Source of the DNA: Halobacterium wangiae
Lineage (GTDB): Archaea > Halobacteriota > Halobacteria > Halobacteriales > Halobacteriaceae
Length of the DNA stretch: 64,000 nt
Direction of reading: 5' to 3'
Assembly (NCBI RefSeq): GCF_021249345.1
Contig: NZ_CP089588.1
Location: 1,922,001 to 1,986,000 of the forward strand
Both the position numbers and the translations under genes were made by a program. A model generated the notes under the pieces. That model saw nothing but the letters and a program-made list of their open reading frames with translations, did no database searches and was not told the origin of the DNA. This document shows, in pieces, positions 9,334 through 17,752 of the stretch (position 1 is its first letter; each line of letters opens with the position of its first letter).

Positions 9334-9525
9334 GAAGAACGTACGCGTCGTTGTCAGATAAGGTGTCGGTGGGTAGGAGAACTACAACGGCAGTGGCCAG
9401 CGCAGTTCCGCACTCGGAGGGGCGAGTGGAACGGACGTTCCTGCCGGGAGATACGTTCAGTACGCCAGCGTCGTTCCCGACCCGTCGGCGCCTCCCCGAT
9501 TGTCGCTCGGTGTGGACTGTCGCTA

Positions 9526-9945
9526 TCAGCTAGTGGGTGGGAGCCAGTCGGTGACGGCAGCCCACAGCACGACGAGGTCGAGGACCATCGGTAGCAGCTT
9601 CGTCGCTCCGAAGAACCCTATCATCAGGACGAGCGACAGGACGGCTCCGCCTCCAGCCAGCACCCGCCACCAGCCGACGGGCACCCAGATATCGACGACC
9701 GCCAGGGCTGCGAGGAAGAACAGCGTCCCCGCGATTATCGCGAGGAAGATCCCCGAGAGCGGTACGCCCGACGATACGGTGACCTGACCCAGCAGCCCAC
9801 TGTCGCCACCGCTCCAGGGCCAGGCCCACCGCAACAGGCCACCGAACTCTCCCTGCGCCTCCTCGTCCAGAGGAACGAGGTACGAAGCCGCGAAGTGGGC
9901 CTGTAACACCAGGAGCGCCGTGAAGAGCCACCGAGTCACCGCCAT
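9526..9945 (-). CDS. Small membrane protein, unknown
   Basis: A 139-residue hydrophobic protein with four predicted helices, starting MAVTRWLFTALLVLQAHFAA. The second and third helices flank a short tryptophan-rich loop. I recognise no domain. The ATG at 9945 lies 26 bases from a clear TATA-like box, so it was chosen over the upstream ATG at 9987. Confidence 0.7.
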   Translation of the reverse strand: MAVTRWLFTALLVLQAHFAASYLVPLDEEAQGEFGGLLRWAWPWSGGDSGLLGQVTVSSGVPLSGIFLAIIAGTLFFLAALAVVDIWVPVGWWRVLAGGGAVLSLVLMIGFFGATKLLPMVLDLVVLWAAVTDWLPPTS

Positions 9946-9966
9946 ACGATCGTATTGGGCGCCTGA

Positions 9967-9976
9967 ACTATTAAGT
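9967..9976 (-). promoter_or_regulatory. TATA-like box for the membrane protein at 9526-9945
   Basis: On the minus strand the sequence reads ACTTAATAGT. It is centred 26 bases before the ATG at 9945, the canonical spacing for a leaderless haloarchaeal promoter. Confidence 0.65.
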
Positions 9977-10100
9977 GCTGTAGCCACTCGCCGAGCGGCA
10001 CCGACTCGTGACCGACCCGCTGGCCACGACTGGTCGCGGGCGGACTTCAGTTCCTCACCGAGGAGGGAGCAGCGCGCTCACTGCAGCCACGTGCCGTCCG

Positions 10101-10631
10101 CTACGCGAACCCGCCCAGTGCGGCGCCAGTGCTGTAGGCGACGCCGGCGGCGAGCATGCCGACGACGAACATCTCGCCGCCCGCGACGTACCAGCGGCGG
10201 TTCGTCACGAGACTCCGGCTGGCGCCGACCGCGAAGAACGCCGCGCCCGTGACGAACACGGAGAGCCGGAATGTCGCCTCGATGCCCACCGCGTACGGTA
10301 GCAGCGGTGCCCAGCCGGCGACGACGAACGCGAGGAACGTCACGCCGGCCGTGTACACCGCCGGCCGGCCGTTCCCACCAGCTTCGCCGCGTGCGGCCCG
10401 ATAGTCCTGCTCGGAGCGCTGGCTGAGGTAGTTGCTCATCCCCATTGAGAAGCCGTCGGCGAGCAGGTTGGCGACGCCGAGGACGAGGACGATCCCGGGG
10501 TCGAGTGCCGCGCCTGCGACCCCCGCGACGACCGCGAACGTCGTGACGATGCCGTCGTTCGCGCCGTAGATGACCTCGGCGATGTACCCGCCCGCGTCGT
10601 CGACTTCGTCCCCGAGTAGCCGTTCGAGCAT
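10101..10631 (-). CDS. VIT1/CCC1 family transporter
   Basis: A 176-residue membrane protein of the VIT1/CCC1 (vacuolar iron transporter) family. It opens with EVIYGANDGIVTTFAVVAG, the family's first helix and substrate motif. The second helix includes ANLLADGFSMGMSNYLSQRSEQ. Characterised members carry Fe2+ or Mn2+; this one lacks the N-terminal ferritin-like domain found in some prokaryotic relatives. Five hydrophobic helices are visible. Confidence 0.88.
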   Translation of the reverse strand: MLERLLGDEVDDAGGYIAEVIYGANDGIVTTFAVVAGVAGAALDPGIVLVLGVANLLADGFSMGMSNYLSQRSEQDYRAARGEAGGNGRPAVYTAGVTFLAFVVAGWAPLLPYAVGIEATFRLSVFVTGAAFFAVGASRSLVTNRRWYVAGGEMFVVGMLAAGVAYSTGAALGGFA

Positions 10632-10685
10632 CGCCTAGACGGTCGGGCCGGGCGACCAAAACCGTAGGTCACGCGGGCTGGTCGG

Positions 10686-11066
10686 TCAGTCGGCTGCGGT
10701 CTGCGGGGTGACCGTCACCTCGCGGTAGTAGCCGGCAGCGGTCGCCAGGCCGAGGACGGCACCGAGGCCGAGTGCGGCGACCACACCGAGGCCGAACACC
10801 GCAGCGGCGAGGACGAGGACGCCGAGGAAGACGACGCCGAACCCGGCGACGGCAAGGGCTACCCGCCGTCGCTTCGCGGGCGCACCGTCGGCGAAACCGA
10901 GGTAGACGACGCTGGCCGCGAGCGCTCCGGCGACCACGCCCGCGGGGAGGCCGACGAACAGCGAGAACTCGATCCACGGGGCGACGAGTTCGGTCGTCGC
11001 TGCCCCGACGGCGACGAACGCGGCGACGCCAGCGACCACAGATAGCACGACGGGCTTCGAACGCAT
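10686..11066 (-). CDS. Four-helix membrane protein, unknown
   Basis: A 126-residue hydrophobic protein starting MRSKPVVLSVVAGVAAFVAV, with about four helices and a short charged loop (AKRRR) between the second and third. No domain was recognised. A TATA-like element (minus strand TATCTTTACC, 11089-11098) is about 27 bases upstream of the chosen ATG, which rules out the start at 11207. Confidence 0.7.
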   Translation of the reverse strand: MRSKPVVLSVVAGVAAFVAVGAATTELVAPWIEFSLFVGLPAGVVAGALAASVVYLGFADGAPAKRRRVALAVAGFGVVFLGVLVLAAAVFGLGVVAALGLGAVLGLATAAGYYREVTVTPQTAAD

Positions 11067-11314
11067 AGCAGGCCCTACGACCGTGGCTGGTAAAGATACA
11101 CGTGGTCCGAGCGCCGTGTTCGCGCTCCTCGCACTACGAGCGCGTTCGGGCGACGCACACTGCCGGGGACGGCCTCCAGCACTCCGGAGAACCGTCCAGT
11201 GGGCCACGTCGTCGACACCCCATATACGTCCGCTGAGGAGGCTTCAGCGGGGCTGGTGACGGTGAAGCGGAAGAACGGTACTATTTCATCGGCCCGTCTG
11301 TAACACTGCGTCGA

Positions 11315-11998
11315 ATGTACATCGTCATCGTCGGTGCCGGTGACATCGGAACCCCGCTCATCGAGATCGCCACGAAGTCTGGCAACGAGGTCGTCGTCAT
11401 CGAGCGCGACGACGAACGCGCCGAACGAGCGTCGGCCCAGTACGACTGCCTCGTCCTCAACGACGACGCGACGTCGAAGGAGACGCTGCGAGACGCCGGT
11501 GTCGACCGTGCCGACGCCCTCATCTCGACGACGGACCAGGACGCGACCAACATCATGGTCTGTCTGCTGGCACAGGAACTGGAAGTGCCAGCGGTCGTCT
11601 CGGTCGTCCACAACCCCGAACACATGGGGCTGTTCCGGCAGATCGGCGTGAACACGATCGAGAACCCCCAGCGGCTCATCGCCGAGTACCTCTACCGGGC
11701 CGTCAAGCGCCCCTCGATCATCGACTTCATGCGCATCGGCGACGAGGCGGAGGTCTTCGAGATCACGGTCAACCCGAACGCAGCCATCGCCGGGAAGACG
11801 TTACAGGAGGCCAACGAGTCGGGCCTGCTGAAGGGGGAGACGCTCATCGTCGCCATCGAGCGCGACACCGAGAGCGAACCGATCACCCCACGCGGGGACA
11901 CCCTCGTCCGGGAGGGCGACCTGCTCACGGTCTACTCGGCGAAGGGCGCGACACCCAGCGTGACCGACATCTTCGGCCACGCAGAGGACCAGCACTGA
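11315..11998 (+). CDS. trkA: TrkA family potassium channel regulatory protein
   Basis: A 227-residue cytosolic gating subunit. The N-terminal RCK/TrkA-N Rossmann domain begins MYIVIVGAGDIGTPL (GxGxxG) with the acidic ribose contact at the end of strand two (VIERD). A TrkA-C domain from about residue 140 ends in REGDLLTVYS. It binds NAD(H) or ATP and gates the TrkH pore. The stop is followed after one base by the trkH start, so the two are co-transcribed and very probably form one complex. A TATA-like box lies at 11279-11288. Confidence 0.94.
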   Translation: MYIVIVGAGDIGTPLIEIATKSGNEVVVIERDDERAERASAQYDCLVLNDDATSKETLRDAGVDRADALISTTDQDATNIMVCLLAQELEVPAVVSVVHNPEHMGLFRQIGVNTIENPQRLIAEYLYRAVKRPSIIDFMRIGDEAEVFEITVNPNAAIAGKTLQEANESGLLKGETLIVAIERDTESEPITPRGDTLVREGDLLTVYSAKGATPSVTDIFGHAEDQH

Positions 11999-11999
11999 C

Positions 12000-13688
12000 A
12001 TGTCTCGACGGCACGACGGCCGGGTCCCGACCGACCTGGCGATCATCGCCCGGGACATCGGTTCGCTCCTGTCGATGGAGGCCGGGCTGATGGTCGTCAC
12101 CGCGGCCGTCGCCGTCGGGTTCCAGGAGTTCTACGCCGTACTGGCGTTCCTGCTCGCTGGAGGAGTTACGGCCGTCGTCGGTGGACTGGCCCGAACCACG
12201 TTCGCCGACGCGCCGAACCCCAGGATGAAACACGGCATGGTGATCGCCGCAGGCGGCTGGCTGATGGTGGCCGCCTTCGGCGCACTCCCCTTCCTGCTGA
12301 CCGCGTGGGTGACACCGCCAGCAGTCATGGACACGTTCGTTCCGGCGGGCATGGACACGGGCGCCTGGGAGCCGATCGGAGTCAGCGGCACCACGACGCT
12401 CTCCAGTCTCGCGTACTTCCGGAACCCACTGCACGCCTTCTTCGAGAGTATGAGCGGCTGGACGGGGAGCGGCCTGACGATGGCGATCCACGAGCCCTCC
12501 CTCCCCCGTGCGATCCAGTGGTGGCGGTCGTTCATCCAGTGGGTCGGCGGCGTCGGCGTCATCGTCCTCACCGTCTCCATCCTCTCCCGACCGGGAAGTG
12601 GGAGTTACGCGCTCTACCGGAGCGAGGCCCGCGAGGAGAAGATCCACCCGAGCGTCGTCTCCACCGTCCGGACGGTGTGGAAGCTCGTCGTCGGCTACAC
12701 GCTCCTCTCGTTCGTGCTGCTGTTCGCGGCGATCCGCGCCAGCGAGTTCGGCAGCACCCTCCCGCTGTGGGAGGTCGCCTGGCAGGCGCTCAACCACGCG
12801 ATGACCGGCCTCACGACCGGGGGGTTCTCCGTCACCGACAACTCCATCGCGACGTACGACTCGCCACTCGTCGAGGTCGTCCTCCTGCCGATCATGATCC
12901 TGGGCGCTATCGCGTTCCCCGTCCACTACGTCGTCCTGCGGGACCGGACGCTGGGTGAACTCGTCTCGGACCTCCAGACGCGCTGGCTGTTCGTCCTGCT
13001 CACACTGGGCGTCGTCGTGCTCTCGATACAGAACGTCCTGTCCGTCCCGGCAGCGGCCGACGCGTTCGCCACGCAGTCGTTCCTGCCGTTCTCGGTCCCG
13101 ACCCTCGACGGGGCGGCACTCGACGCGATCCGGGACTCGACGTTCCAGTGGGTGAGCGCGATGAGTGCGACGGGCTTCCAGTCGGCGCCGATCGGACGCT
13201 GGTTCGCCGGCGGCAAGGTGTTGCTCGTCGGAGCGATGATACTGGGTGGCGCTGCAGGGTCGACCGTCGGCGGCATCAAGATCATCCGCGGGTACACCGT
13301 CGCCCGCGGCATCGTCTGGCAGTTCTCCCGCGTCTTCCTCCCGGAGAGCGCCGTCATCACCGCGAACATCGGTGACCGCACGCTCGACCGCGAGGCGATG
13401 GAGCGGGAGTTCAGCGAAGCGGCGATCGTCACGCTCCTCTGGGTGCTCGTCCTCGTCGCCAGCAGCCTCGTACTCGTTAACGTCGCCGGCCCGACGTTCA
13501 CCTACGTCGACGCGCTATTCGAGGTCGCCAGTGCACAGGGCAACGTCGGCCTCTCCTCGGGCATCACTGGCCCGACGATGCACCCGCTCGCCGAGGGGAT
13601 GTTCGTCCTCAACATGTGGGTGGGCCGCCTCGAGATCATCCCCGTGCTCGTGTTCGTCCGGGCCGCACTGTACGGACTGGACCCGTGA
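12000..13688 (+). CDS. trkH: TrkH family potassium uptake protein (first copy)
   Basis: A 562-residue membrane pore protein with four M1-P-M2 units. The P-loop segments can be seen as MSGWTGSGLTM, MTGLTTGGFSVTD, MSATGFQSAPIG and AQGNVGLSSGI; each supplies a filter glycine. It takes up K+ driven by the membrane potential, which is essential in a salt-in haloarchaeon. The gene starts one base after trkA, so they form an operon. Confidence 0.94.
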   Translation: MSRRHDGRVPTDLAIIARDIGSLLSMEAGLMVVTAAVAVGFQEFYAVLAFLLAGGVTAVVGGLARTTFADAPNPRMKHGMVIAAGGWLMVAAFGALPFLLTAWVTPPAVMDTFVPAGMDTGAWEPIGVSGTTTLSSLAYFRNPLHAFFESMSGWTGSGLTMAIHEPSLPRAIQWWRSFIQWVGGVGVIVLTVSILSRPGSGSYALYRSEAREEKIHPSVVSTVRTVWKLVVGYTLLSFVLLFAAIRASEFGSTLPLWEVAWQALNHAMTGLTTGGFSVTDNSIATYDSPLVEVVLLPIMILGAIAFPVHYVVLRDRTLGELVSDLQTRWLFVLLTLGVVVLSIQNVLSVPAAADAFATQSFLPFSVPTLDGAALDAIRDSTFQWVSAMSATGFQSAPIGRWFAGGKVLLVGAMILGGAAGSTVGGIKIIRGYTVARGIVWQFSRVFLPESAVITANIGDRTLDREAMEREFSEAAIVTLLWVLVLVASSLVLVNVAGPTFTYVDALFEVASAQGNVGLSSGITGPTMHPLAEGMFVLNMWVGRLEIIPVLVFVRAALYGLDP

Positions 13689-13783
13689 CGCGCTCCGGGT
13701 GACTCGCGGACCATCGTGCCGGCTGGAGCGGTCGGGTCGCCACAGGGTCCAACAGTTATGGTCACAGGCGCAAACTCCAGCGT

Positions 13784-14218
13784 ATGGACGACCGAGACGA
13801 CAACTCCTCGGAGTCACTGTTGGGGAATCTCGTGGTGCCGGTCGCGGACGAAGACGACGCGGCGGCCACGGCACGAGCCCTGGACGCGTTCGACCCGGAC
13901 CGGGTGACTGCCATCTACGTCGTCGAGAAGGGCGAGGGCGTCCCGGACAAGACGCCCGTCGAGCAGTCAGAGCACGCCGCCCGCGCCGCGTTCGCGAGCT
14001 TCCAGGAGTGGTTCCCGGAGGCAGACAGTGAAATCCGGTACGACCGAGACGTCGTCGAGGCGGTCGTCGAGTTCGCTGGCGACGTCGACGCCACCGCCAT
14101 CGCGTTCCGGCCGCGCGGCGGCAGTCGAATCACGCAGTTCCTCGCTGGCGACAGGGCCCTCCGGTTGATAACCGAGGCCGACCGCCCGGTCATCTCGCTC
14201 CCGCTCGCGGACGAGTGA
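13784..14218 (+). CDS. UspA-domain protein
   Basis: A 144-residue acidic Usp protein. It opens with a short variable segment followed by [15 protein letters not shown] and ends VISLPLADE. The C-terminal glycine-rich nucleotide-binding segment is [16 protein letters not shown], altered from the usual GSRGx motif, so nucleotide binding is uncertain. A TATA-like box (CAGTTATGG, 13753-13761) implies a separate leaderless transcript rather than read-through from trkH. It converges with the permease-Usp gene 14 bases away. Confidence 0.82.
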   Translation: MDDRDDNSSESLLGNLVVPVADEDDAAATARALDAFDPDRVTAIYVVEKGEGVPDKTPVEQSEHAARAAFASFQEWFPEADSEIRYDRDVVEAVVEFAGDVDATAIAFRPRGGSRITQFLAGDRALRLITEADRPVISLPLADE

Positions 14219-14232
14219 CCCGGCCGACGACC

Positions 14233-16500
14233 CTACTGCTGGAGGCGCCTGACGAGCGCTTCACGGATCGACATCGGGGCGTTCTCGGAGCCCCGGACCA
14301 TCGCGACCGTCCCGTCGGTACGCTCGCCGATGGTCTCGGGGATCGACCCGAACAGCGCCTGTGAGACGGCACTGGAGCGAGTCGCACCGACGCAGACCGT
14401 ATCGAAGTCGTCGGCGACTGCCAGGATCGCGTCTTCGACGTCGCCGTCGACGACCACCCGCGAGGCGTACTCCACGTCGTCGAGTGCCGCCCGTTCGACG
14501 AGTGAGTCGATGACCTCCTGCCCTCGTTCCTCCGGGTCGGACTCCTCGTCGTCGGACTGCTGGACGTTCAGGAACGTCAGGGAACTGTCGGGGGACATCG
14601 ACGCGAACTCGGCTGCACGCTGTGCAGCGACCGGCGCGTGCGGTCCCTCACCGGCGAGGGCGAGGATGTCGCCTTCGCCGCGCGTTCCCTCGGGGCCCAG
14701 TTTGACGAGGGTCACCTCGCAGGGCGCTCTCACGACGACCGGGTCGATGGTCGACCCCAGGATGTGCTCGCGCCTGCTCCGCGCGCCCTTCCAGCCGAGG
14801 AGGACGTGGTCGGCGTTCTCCTCCGCGACGACGTCGAGGATCACCTCGCCGGCGTCGCGACCGACGATGGCACGCGTCCGCAGTCCGATGTCCAGTTCCT
14901 CGGCGATGGTTCTGGCCTCGTCCAGCAGTTCCTGCTGTCGCTTCACACGCGTCTCCTCGAACTCCACGTCCTGGGAGAGCGAGGTCTGCTGGGGGACCTC
15001 GATGACGTTCACCGCGACGACCTCCGCGTTCTCGTCCTCGTGGACGTGCGCGTTCGCCGCGGCCATCCGGAGCAGGTCGCGCTCGGTCGTGGGGTTCGCG
15101 ACCGGGACGACGACCCGGTAGCGGCCCTCCCCGTCGGTGACAGCACTGGGTTCGGGCGCGATCGCCTCCCCGACGAACCCCTCGCCGGGGGCGCGGTCGC
15201 GGGCGTAGCCGACGTACCAGAGCACGCCGACGACGACGATGACGCCGCCGATAGCCTGCACGATAGTGTCCATCTGGACGAGGATCGCGATGCAGGCGAG
15301 GAACCCGAGGATCGGAACGACCGGGTAGAGCAGCGACGGAATCCGGAACGACGGCTCGTAGTCGGCCGGCTCCGCACGACGCAGGACCACGACCGCGACG
15401 TGAACCAGGGCGTACGTGATGAGGTACATGAAACTCGCGACCTCCGCGAGCGTCCCGACGCCGACGCCGACTGCGATGAGGACCAGCGTGATGATGCCCG
15501 TCGCCGTGATCGACCGGTAGGGCGTCCGGAAGCGGTCGTGGACCTCGTTGAGCCAGTTGACGAAGATGCGGTCACGGCCCATGGCGAAGTTGACCCGGGC
15601 GGCCGACAGGATGCTCGCGTTCGCGCTGGAGACGGTCGCCAGCACCGCACCGATGATCATGAGGAGTGCGCCGAGCGGCCCGAAGAACGCCTCCGCGACG
15701 TCCGCGACCGGTATCTTCGAATCCGCGAGCGCGTCGATCGACAGCGTCCCGGTGGAGACGAACATCACGCCGACGTACATCAGGGTCGGCGTCACGACAG
15801 CGGCGATCATCGACAGCGGGAGGTTCCGACTCGGGTTCTTGATCTCCTCCGCGCTCGTCGCGATGACTTCGAACCCGATGAACGTCACGTACACCGTCCC
15901 GATGGTGGCGGCGACACTCGCCCACCCGAAGGGGTTGAACTCCCCGATGGTCGGGTCGCTGAGGAACCCGAGGCCGAGGAACGCGATGATGAGGCCGACG
16001 AGCGTGAGGACGATGACGTTCTGCAGCGCGCCGGTCTCCTTGACGCCGTAGTAGTTGACGCCCGTGAGGATCGCGGCCATCACCAGCGCCGCGACAGTGA
16101 TGCCCAGCTGGCCCCAGCCGGCGAGGAACCCGACGTACTGGCCGAGACCGGGGAGGAGGTACTGGCCGAAGCCGATCATGTAGAACGCCGAGGCGAAGGT
16201 CAGTCCCGCCCACATCCCCCAGCCGACGATGCTCCCGAAGAAGGGGCCGAGCGCACGGTTGACGTAGTAGTAACTGCCGCCGGCTTTCGGCATCCCCGTG
16301 GCGAGCTCGGACAGCGAGAGTGCGGCCAGCAGGGAGATCAGGCCGCCTGCGAAGAAGGAGACCATGCTCGCGGGGCCGGCGTTCTCCGCGGCGATGCTCG
16401 GCAGGACGAAGATACCCGCTCCGATCATGGTCCCGAGACCGATCGTGTAGGCCTCGAGGAGGCCCAGATCCCGGGCTAACTCCTGGTCTTCCTCACTCAT
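14233..16500 (-). CDS. APC-superfamily amino acid permease fused to Usp domains
   Basis: A 755-residue fusion. Residues 1-430 form a 12-helix APC-type permease; the first helix has GLGTMIGAGIFVLPSIAAENAG, the unwound-helix substrate motif. Two Usp domains follow: one begins YRVVVPVANPTTERDLL and carries VLLGWKGARSRREHILGS, and a second contains VCVGATRSSAVSQALFGS. Such permease-Usp fusions are common in haloarchaea. They are thought to let nucleotide or stress state tune transport; the substrate is unknown. The start at MSEEDQE was chosen because the family begins just before the first helix. Confidence 0.9.
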   Translation of the reverse strand: MSEEDQELARDLGLLEAYTIGLGTMIGAGIFVLPSIAAENAGPASMVSFFAGGLISLLAALSLSELATGMPKAGGSYYYVNRALGPFFGSIVGWGMWAGLTFASAFYMIGFGQYLLPGLGQYVGFLAGWGQLGITVAALVMAAILTGVNYYGVKETGALQNVIVLTLVGLIIAFLGLGFLSDPTIGEFNPFGWASVAATIGTVYVTFIGFEVIATSAEEIKNPSRNLPLSMIAAVVTPTLMYVGVMFVSTGTLSIDALADSKIPVADVAEAFFGPLGALLMIIGAVLATVSSANASILSAARVNFAMGRDRIFVNWLNEVHDRFRTPYRSITATGIITLVLIAVGVGVGTLAEVASFMYLITYALVHVAVVVLRRAEPADYEPSFRIPSLLYPVVPILGFLACIAILVQMDTIVQAIGGVIVVVGVLWYVGYARDRAPGEGFVGEAIAPEPSAVTDGEGRYRVVVPVANPTTERDLLRMAAANAHVHEDENAEVVAVNVIEVPQQTSLSQDVEFEETRVKRQQELLDEARTIAEELDIGLRTRAIVGRDAGEVILDVVAEENADHVLLGWKGARSRREHILGSTIDPVVVRAPCEVTLVKLGPEGTRGEGDILALAGEGPHAPVAAQRAAEFASMSPDSSLTFLNVQQSDDEESDPEERGQEVIDSLVERAALDDVEYASRVVVDGDVEDAILAVADDFDTVCVGATRSSAVSQALFGSIPETIGERTDGTVAMVRGSENAPMSIREALVRRLQQ

Positions 16501-16770
16501 TATTCGTCCACCCGGTCGAATGCATCCCTGATGAGGGTGGCGAAATTCCCGTAGCGGCTGGCTCTGTCGGTACTCGGCTTTGTGCTTCCGCTCGCGACAG
16601 AACGCCACTCGTTGTCGAGTGGGTGAACGGCGGGCGTCCCCCAGAGTTCGGGCAGGACTCGCGTAGCGTCGGCGTCGACATACCGGGCCAGATGGAGCCG
16701 AGTGGCTTAATCAGTTCGGCGGTCTCGGAGCAGTACGACCCCGAACGCTCCCCACCTCACCGGTGGCTCC

Positions 16771-17640
16771 CTAAATCCAGCGGGAGAGGACGGAGTCGTT
16801 CGTGTTGCGGTGGGCCGTCAGTATCGGCCCCGCCTCGGGGTTCTCCTTGACCTCGTCGGTCGTGTACCCGAAGAGGAACCGTCGGAGTTTCCCCTTCTCC
16901 GGCGCTCCGAGGATCGTCGTATCGTGGTACTGGGAGTGTTCGATGATCTTCTCAGCGGGGTCTGGCGCCCGGGTGACGTGGTGGTCGACCCTGACGTCGT
17001 CGGCCATCCGGTACTCGTAGGCGTCGAGCAGTCTGTCGGCGTCGGCCGCCTCGCGTTCGGGAGCGTCCTCGGCGATGACGTGGAAGAGCTCGACCCAGCA
17101 GTCGTAGGACCTCGCGATCGCCTCGGCGACTCTCGTCGCGAGTCCCGAGTGTGGCCCTTTCGCGACTGGTACGAGGATGCTCGACGGCGAGTCGAACCTG
17201 TCCATCCTCGTCCCGACGACGGTGTGGCAGTCCTTCGCGACCGTCTTCTCGTCGCGACCCAGGGAGAAGAAACTCGTCTCTTCGCGGTCGACGACCGTCG
17301 CCGTGATCGAGCGGGAGGCGACGAACGAGTCGAGGAGCCTCGACGAGTACGGTTTCTCGGCCTGGACGACCGGGACGGGGAACTCGTCGCGGATCTCCAT
17401 CTTCAGCTCCGCGTCGTGGCGAATCGCACTGGAGTCCGCGGTCTCGCCGGGGTCGACGGCGTGCAGGAGGTAGAGGTCGCCGTCCGACCCGAACGCGATA
17501 CTCGCCCCGAGCATACTCGTCTCGGCTTGGTTCACGGCCTCGCGGAACGGAACGAGGACCCGTTGGTCCTCCGACGGCCACTCCAGGTCTTCGTGGCCGA
17601 GCGCCTGTGGCCACGGCCGGTCGTCCGAATTGATGCTCAT
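16771..17640 (-). CDS. Tandem universal stress protein
   Basis: A 289-residue protein with two Usp-like halves. The N-terminal half (RVLVPFREAVNQAETSM) is degenerate. The C-terminal half (SILVPVAKGPHSGLATRV) carries TTILGAPEKGKLRRFLFG, a standard nucleotide-binding end motif. The ATG at 17640 is 27 bases from a TATA-like box; ATG 17646 is an equally in-frame alternative. It is divergent from the ABC exporter. Confidence 0.85.
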   Translation of the reverse strand: MSINSDDRPWPQALGHEDLEWPSEDQRVLVPFREAVNQAETSMLGASIAFGSDGDLYLLHAVDPGETADSSAIRHDAELKMEIRDEFPVPVVQAEKPYSSRLLDSFVASRSITATVVDREETSFFSLGRDEKTVAKDCHTVVGTRMDRFDSPSSILVPVAKGPHSGLATRVAEAIARSYDCWVELFHVIAEDAPEREAADADRLLDAYEYRMADDVRVDHHVTRAPDPAEKIIEHSQYHDTTILGAPEKGKLRRFLFGYTTDEVKENPEAGPILTAHRNTNDSVLSRWI

Positions 17641-17662
17641 AACCATCAGTTCGGTACACAGT

Positions 17663-17671
17663 GGTATAAAG
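17663..17671 (-). promoter_or_regulatory. TATA-like box for the tandem Usp gene
   Basis: The minus-strand sequence CTTTATACC is centred 27 bases from the ATG at 17640 and 21 bases from the ATG at 17646. The spacing favours 17640 for a leaderless mRNA. Confidence 0.6.
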
Positions 17672-17752
17672 AACCACCCGAACCGGAGCAGCCCCGGCTC
17701 CCGGCTCCAGTCGTGCCCACGAGCTGATATCCGTCGGAGCCCGAGTAGACGT

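Noticed and set aside
14638-16479. A 613-codon plus-strand frame opposite the permease-Usp gene
   Set aside because: Complement of a real gene; the translation is almost only Arg, Asp and Glu.
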